Part shown: positions 34,813-38,894 of the stretch, one piece after another
Numbering within the stretch: the stretch's first letter is position 1
How the letters are laid out: each line of letters opens with the position of its first letter
Origin: Phycisphaerales bacterium
Lineage (GTDB): Bacteria; Planctomycetota; Phycisphaerae; Phycisphaerales; SM1A02
Direction of reading: 5' to 3'
Length of the DNA stretch: 38,894 nt
Assembly (NCBI GenBank): GCA_014238205.1
Contig: JABABM010000024.1
Span: forward strand, 1 to 38,894
Notes under the pieces: model-generated
Seen by the model: the letters and a program-made list of their open reading frames with translations, nothing else
Told to the model about the DNA's origin: nothing
Database searches by the model: none
Made by a program: the position numbers and the translations under genes

Positions 34813-35596
34813 GTTCCAACTGCTTCTTCATTGATTCGAGGCGATCAGGGTCGGTCATGTTGAATGACAGGGGCGTGATGGTGGCGGCTCCCTCGAAGAT
34901 TGCCTCCACATCAGACCCGACTGAAGTGTGCTCGAAGTTCAGGCCCGTTCCCGCCGCCCAGAAGTAGTTCTGCCCTGCTGGACTGCTGCGGTGCTCGTAG
35001 TGTTCAGCAAGCGGCGCCGTATTCATGGGAACGATGCGAAGATCCGGCACGGGCAACCGGGGTGACTCGGTCCGGGGAAGGTTGAGATTCACGACATCGT
35101 ATGGCTGGAGACCCATGGAGAGAACTCGATCGATGAACTCCCTGGCTATTTCAGCCGCCCTGTCCCATTGAGTTGCCGACTTGTCCGCAATGAGCAGGCT
35201 GACTGCAATCGAGGGTACGCCCAGGAACGCGGACTCCATGGCCGCCGCAACGGTGCCGGAGTACAGCACGTTGATGCCGATGTTGGCTCCAGAGTTCATG
35301 CCCGAGATGGTCAGGTCGGGTCGCTCGCCTTCACCAAATCGCTCTTCCCAGAGAGTCGTGATGGCGAGTTTCACACAGTCTGCAGGGCGACCGTCGACTG
35401 CCGTTCCTACGAACTGGCCCGCAATGTCCATCTCCTCCACGAAGAGCGGGTCGTGATACGTGATCCCATGGCTTGTTGCAGACTGCACGGTCAGTGGAGC
35501 AATCGGAACAAGTTCACCCAGGCCGGCGAGTGCCGCATGGAGTGCTCTGAATCCGACTGCCTGGATCCCATCGTCATTGGTCAGGAGAATACGCAT
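34790..35596 (-). CDS. surE: 5'-nucleotidase SurE
   Basis: 268 residues starting MRILLTNDDGIQAVGFRAL, which holds the metal-binding NDDG. APLTVQSATSHGITYH, the metal-binding DLTISGMNSGANIGINVLYS, and SGTVAAAMESAFLGVPSIAV are all family motifs. SurE is a divalent-metal phosphatase acting on nucleoside monophosphates in the cytosol, linked to survival in stationary phase. It starts 9 nt after the glycosyltransferase gene, in the same frame, separated by a TAG and three codons, so the two form an operon. The 3' end overlaps the convergent TonB-like gene by 23 bp. Confidence 0.94.
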   Translation of the reverse strand: MRILLTNDDGIQAVGFRALHAALAGLGELVPIAPLTVQSATSHGITYHDPLFVEEMDIAGQFVGTAVDGRPADCVKLAITTLWEERFGEGERPDLTISGMNSGANIGINVLYSGTVAAAMESAFLGVPSIAVSLLIADKSATQWDRAAEIAREFIDRVLSMGLQPYDVVNLNLPRTESPRLPVPDLRIVPMNTAPLAEHYEHRSSPAGQNYFWAAGTGLNFEHTSVGSDVEAIFEGAATITPLSFNMTDPDRLESMKKQLEPSDASAS

Positions 35597-35605
35597 GGCA
35601 CCTTT

Positions 35606-36814
35606 CTACCTCGGCTCGAGAATGTACGTCTTGCCTGCCCAGACAACTGGTGTACCGGAAGATATGACTTCCGCAGCACGCCTGAGAATACCCGAAACGA
35701 CAACGGCCCCGAGTGGATGCCTCCAGACCGAGGTCATCGGCTGACGACCCATGCGATGAATCTCGGCAAGCGTGCCGAACTGCATCAGCAGGCAGAAAAA
35801 CCCCGCAGACATGGCCATGAGCCCGACCAGGTGATTCGAAAGCATGTACGTGGCAACGCCTGTCCCGACTGCAAGCACCATGGCGAGTGGAAGAATGCAA
35901 CCAGTGAAAAGGACACGAAATGCGATCTTGCGCATTCTCGCCGGCTTTCGACGACACCCCTCCAGGAAGATTCGCATCCATCCGTTTCGAAATGCCTCCG
36001 GAGTGGAATACATGGAACAGTTGAACATTCCATCGGCATTGAGGATGTGTATCCGACCTCCTGCACGATTTACACAGCGGGCAAAGGCGATGTCCTCCAG
36101 GAGAACCTCCTTGACCGCATCATGCCCTCCGATCGATTCATACTGTTTACGTTCAAAGAGCATGAACTGGCCGTTTGCAAAGGATCGCTTCTGGGATGGC
36201 CTGTTGATGATGTCCATCGGGTAGAGGCTCATGAGCGTCATCGATGCAACCGGCTGCGAGTTGCGTTCAAAGGTGGAGTTGCAGGTCAGTGTGCTGAGAA
36301 GGCTCAGGAGGTCAAGGCCCCGTTCCCGTGCCAGGCCGACAGCTGCGCGAATGACATCTCGATGGGCATCGGTATCTGCATCGACGAAGAGAAGCATGTC
36401 CCCGCTTGCCCGGGAAGATCCGATCTTCGCTGCATTGCACTTGCCTGCCCAGTCTGGTGGACAGTCATCGTTCTCGATCAGGAGCAGGCGATCATCATCG
36501 GATGCGATCGACTGGAGAATCTCCAGTGTTCGATCCGTGCATCGATCGAGAACCACGATGACTTCAAGACGGGGATAGTCCTGGTCGAGGATCGACCGGA
36601 CACAACGATCGATCACCCGTTCCTCGTTGTGTGCCGGAATGACGACACTGACACTGGGCCAACCGCCTTCAGGCTCGGGTGAATCGAGTCCGCACCGGAC
36701 CGTGGGCCGCGTGGACGCAATGCGACGGACACGGAGCAGGACGATCGCCCAGTAGACCGTTGCCAGGACGGCTATCACCAGCAGGAACCATGCAAGAACA
36801 GGAAGAACGCTCAT
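35606..36814 (-). CDS. Membrane-anchored family 2 glycosyltransferase
   Basis: 402 residues. An N-terminal helix (MSVLPVLAWFLLVIAVLATV) is followed by a GT-A domain: SVSVVIPAHNEERVIDRCVR, EVIVVLDRCTDRTLEIL, metal-binding GDMLLFVDADTDAHRD, and LLEDIAFARCVNRAGGRIHI. The C-terminus has two to three helices and ends VVWAGKTYILEPR. Similar in layout to the other GT2 gene at 14.2 kb, and both end in a WxGxxY-type tail. Likely acts on a membrane lipid; substrate not readable. ATG 36814 is set by the helix start; an opening to 37105 overlaps nnrE antisense. Stop is TAG; surE follows at 9 nt. Confidence 0.83.
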   Translation of the reverse strand: MSVLPVLAWFLLVIAVLATVYWAIVLLRVRRIASTRPTVRCGLDSPEPEGGWPSVSVVIPAHNEERVIDRCVRSILDQDYPRLEVIVVLDRCTDRTLEILQSIASDDDRLLLIENDDCPPDWAGKCNAAKIGSSRASGDMLLFVDADTDAHRDVIRAAVGLARERGLDLLSLLSTLTCNSTFERNSQPVASMTLMSLYPMDIINRPSQKRSFANGQFMLFERKQYESIGGHDAVKEVLLEDIAFARCVNRAGGRIHILNADGMFNCSMYSTPEAFRNGWMRIFLEGCRRKPARMRKIAFRVLFTGCILPLAMVLAVGTGVATYMLSNHLVGLMAMSAGFFCLLMQFGTLAEIHRMGRQPMTSVWRHPLGAVVVSGILRRAAEVISSGTPVVWAGKTYILEPR

Positions 36815-36823
36815 TGATCGCGC

Positions 36824-36850
36824 AGTGTACGCGGGCTTCGACCCCCGCGT
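36824..36850. promoter_or_regulatory. Divergent promoter region with inverted repeat (glycosyltransferase/nnrE)
   Basis: For the minus-strand glycosyltransferase, TACACT (36824-36829) is an acceptable -10, with GTGACG 18 bp upstream as -35. Between them is a 7-bp perfect inverted repeat, ACGCGGG (36829-36835) and CCCGCGT (36844-36850), with an 8-bp centre. It may be an operator controlling either gene. The nnrE promoter on the plus strand is not clear. Confidence 0.4.
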
Positions 36851-36871
36851 CACACGCTGTACCCTGTCCGC

Positions 36872-37552
36872 ATGAGCCTTGTCTTCACCCGCACAGCCAT
36901 GCGACGCATCGATTCTGAAGCCATTCAGCGGCATGGGATGACAGGGCTGGAACTGATGGAGAATGCAGCTCGGGGCGCGGCACGACTGGCGTGCTCCATG
37001 CTTGCAGACTCGCAGCAGCCTGCCCAGGTCCTCATTGCATGTGGGCGCGGAAACAATGGCGGCGACGGCTGGGCCATGTCCCGGCTCCTGATGGAAGATG
37101 GACATCAGCCATACGTCGTGTATCTCGGAGCGCCTCCGCCTGGATCAGACGCCTCGATCAACATGGAACGTGCACAACAGACGGGGGTTCCCTCCTGTGA
37201 ATTCAGACCGGGCGAGGGTCTCCCACTGCCCGAAGAGCCGGCACTGGTGATTGATGCCCTGTTCGGAACCGGGCTGGATCGGGCGATGAAAGGCTCTCCG
37301 CTTGAACTTGCCAGGTACATCAATGACCATTCCGCACCCATCCTGGCCATAGATCTGCCCTCCGGCCTTGATGCCGATACCGGCCAGCCCCTCGGCGAGG
37401 CCGTCCAGGCGTCTGCCACCGCAACCTTCGTAGGGCCGAAACTCGGGTTCTCGGCGGCCGGGGCCACTGCATGGACCGGCGAGATCCACGTGATCGACAT
37501 CGGTATTCCCCCCACCCTCCTTGAGCAGTACGGAACGCCCACCGGCGACTGA
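36872..37552 (+). CDS. nnrE: NAD(P)H-hydrate epimerase (YjeF N-terminal type)
   Basis: 226 residues. MTGLELMENAARGAARLACS, ACGRGNNGGDGWAMSRLLME, ALFGTGLDRAMKG and LAIDLPSGLDADTGQPLG are the conserved YjeF_N motifs, including the nucleotide-binding GNNGGDG. NnrE epimerises R- to S-NAD(P)HX so that the dehydratase NnrD can repair it. The C-terminal NnrD kinase-like domain that is often fused is absent here. It starts 57 bp from the divergent glycosyltransferase and ends 48 bp before the permease gene. Confidence 0.93.
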   Translation: MSLVFTRTAMRRIDSEAIQRHGMTGLELMENAARGAARLACSMLADSQQPAQVLIACGRGNNGGDGWAMSRLLMEDGHQPYVVYLGAPPPGSDASINMERAQQTGVPSCEFRPGEGLPLPEEPALVIDALFGTGLDRAMKGSPLELARYINDHSAPILAIDLPSGLDADTGQPLGEAVQASATATFVGPKLGFSAAGATAWTGEIHVIDIGIPPTLLEQYGTPTGD

Positions 37553-37600
37553 GACATCCCAAGCGGCATATCATCTCCGGGGACAACACTGTCAACTTCC

Positions 37601-38894
37601 ATGTATCAACTCCTCCTCACGAATCGTTACCTGACCTCCCGTGTCATTCCGCTCCTGGCCGTTGCGGCTGTTGCATTGTGCGTGGCGCTGGTCATCGTGG
37701 TGGTCTCCGTCATGACCGGCTTTCTGGACATGGTCAAGGAATCAGGAAGGACCCTGATGGGTGACGTGGTAGTTGGCTACCCGGTCGCGGGAATCCCCTA
37801 TTACGAGGATCTCATGGCGGCAATCGAAGCCCAGCCGAATGCAGCAGTGGCAACCGCTGCAATCGATACCTGGGGCATACTGCGAATGCCATATCCGGAT
37901 GGCAACGCCAAGGAAACCGAAGCCGTCCAGATCTGGGGGATCGAACCAGGCCGTTTCAACGAAGTCACCGGCTTTGAAGACAACCTCCACTGGCGAACGA
38001 CTCCAGAGGAAACTCGTCGATGGTTGGTCCAGGATGCCGTGAATCGTATTGCGATTGATCTTGCAGGCACACTGACATCGGAGCAGAAGATCAACATCCT
38101 CGAGGAGTTCGCCGAGAGTGGCACCACGGTACGCGAAGACCTGGTTGCTGAATCTGAAACGATGAGCAGCGAAGAATGGTCTCGACGCCTGAGAACACTT
38201 GGACGCTTTCCGAGCATCCTTGAACATGTGCTTTCAACTGAACAGATGGCAATGATCCAGGCGGAGGAGCCACGCCTTGATGATGAGGGGCTTGTTCTTG
38301 AAGACGGTGTGAACCTGACACGAGGAGGACGGCCTGCCATTGTTCCAGGGATCCATGTTTCCCAGGGAAACTCCAGGACCCATGAAGGCGACTACGCCAT
38401 TGCACGGGATGGCTACTGGTGGATGCCCAGGTATGAGGGGGTGCTTACCACGATCCCCATTGATGCCGGCGGAGGCATGACGGAACCCGAGAGTGTCATT
38501 CTCCCCTTTGCCAACGAATTCTCGAGCGGGATCTTCCTGATCGATGAGAAACGCGTGCTTGTTCCACTTGCCACTGCCCAGGAGTTGACCCATCTCGATG
38601 AAGCGTTGCTCGTGGACGAAGATGATCCCACCCGGATCATCGGCAAGGACCCGGCGCGTGCGACCATGATCCTCGTTCGTGCGGAAGAGGGAACGACCCC
38701 GGACGAATTGCTGGTCGAAGTGGAAGCTGCATACCAGGTATTCCTCAATACGCTCGATCGCGATGATCCCCAACACGTACCGATCCCGACCCCTGGCATC
38801 AACCCGGGTCTCTACATGCAGACCTGGGAACAGCACCAGGCGAGTTTCATCGGTCCCGTCGAGAAGGAACGCGAACTGATGCGGGTACTTTTCT
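37601..38894 (+). CDS. LolC/LolE-like ABC transporter permease, N-terminal part (truncated by window edge)
   Basis: 431 residues open to the window edge. It starts MYQLLLTNRYLTSRVIPLLA, then VVVSVMTGFLDMVKESGRTL, matching the first helix and following loop of LolC/LolE/MacB-FtsX permeases. The segment QTWEQQHASFIGPVEKEREL near 410-430 corresponds to the TW...LF-A-K-EK region just before the second membrane helix. The external domain between them is about 370 residues, longer than the roughly 220 typical of LolC. Such permeases extract lipoproteins from the inner membrane with a LolD ATPase. The extra region (about residues 125-250) is acidic and helical. Start ATG 37601; no strong Shine-Dalgarno. 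Confidence 0.8.
   Translation, partial: MYQLLLTNRYLTSRVIPLLAVAAVALCVALVIVVVSVMTGFLDMVKESGRTLMGDVVVGYPVAGIPYYEDLMAAIEAQPNAAVATAAIDTWGILRMPYPDGNAKETEAVQIWGIEPGRFNEVTGFEDNLHWRTTPEETRRWLVQDAVNRIAIDLAGTLTSEQKINILEEFAESGTTVREDLVAESETMSSEEWSRRLRTLGRFPSILEHVLSTEQMAMIQAEEPRLDDEGLVLEDGVNLTRGGRPAIVPGIHVSQGNSRTHEGDYAIARDGYWWMPRYEGVLTTIPIDAGGGMTEPESVILPFANEFSSGIFLIDEKRVLVPLATAQELTHLDEALLVDEDDPTRIIGKDPARATMILVRAEEGTTPDELLVEVEAAYQVFLNTLDRDDPQHVPIPTPGINPGLYMQTWEQHQASFIGPVEKERELMRVLF

Noticed and set aside
35168-36682. Plus-strand ORF of 504 aa over surE and the glycosyltransferase
   Set aside because: Both genes on the minus strand are clear; this frame lacks any family signal, has low-complexity composition and no good start.

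Overview
The window looks like a stretch of chromosome from a Planctomycetota bacterium, most likely of the Phycisphaerae lineage. This is an inference from gene content: an ECF sigma factor with an anti-sigma-like partner carrying a pseudopilin-type segment, a lysine-rich histone-like tail on a DNA-repair-fold protein, hopanoid and lipid A genes (hpnH, lpxI), and many four-base start/stop overlaps. No rRNA marker is present to confirm it. Base composition is moderately GC-rich and stop usage is extreme: of 36 gene ends I could read, 34 are TGA, 2 are TAG and none is TAA.

Layout. 1-3.3 kb (minus): a glutamate-dehydrogenase-family fragment, a phospholipid-methyltransferase-like gene, rplT and rpmI with their own promoter, then the anti-sigma/pseudopilin fusion and its ECF sigma factor. 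3.6-5.8 kb (plus): hpnH, a thioredoxin-fold lipoprotein and a site-2-type protease, all start/stop overlapped. 5.8-7.5 kb (plus): promoter, rpsP, trmD, rplS and a strong terminator. 7.5-12.2 kb (minus): a small hypothetical gene, a degenerate SWIM-type protein, a large Snf2 ATPase interrupted by one in-frame TAG, and tRNA-Lys(UUU). 12.9-14.2 kb (plus): a small hypothetical gene and a XerC/D recombinase. 14.2-16.7 kb (minus): a membrane glycosyltransferase and NADP isocitrate dehydrogenase. 16.7-25.4 kb (minus): a transcription/translation operon nusA-infB-rbfA followed by an HhH-GPD/histone-tail protein, a TPR protein, yebC and a lipoprotein. A previously unassigned, highly structured RNA element with a terminator-like hairpin sits just upstream of nusA. 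26-30.2 kb (plus): dsbD, interrupted by one in-frame TAA, then a LOG-family gene, lpxI and a TlyA-like methyltransferase lacking the S4 domain. 30.3-34.8 kb (plus): gyrA, then a STAS protein, ExbD and a TonB-like protein without ExbB. 34.8-36.8 kb (minus): surE and a second glycosyltransferase. 36.9 kb to the end (plus): nnrE and a truncated LolC/LolE-like permease.

Themes. Most genes are housekeeping (translation, topology, envelope). The more unusual content is the sigma/anti-sigma-pseudopilin pair, the HhH-GPD/histone-tail fusion, the three-gene hpnH operon, the Snf2/degenerate-SWIM pair, the nusA leader RNA, and two large genes each broken by a single in-frame stop while the reading frame on both sides stays intact. 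I found no CRISPR array, insertion sequence or prophage.
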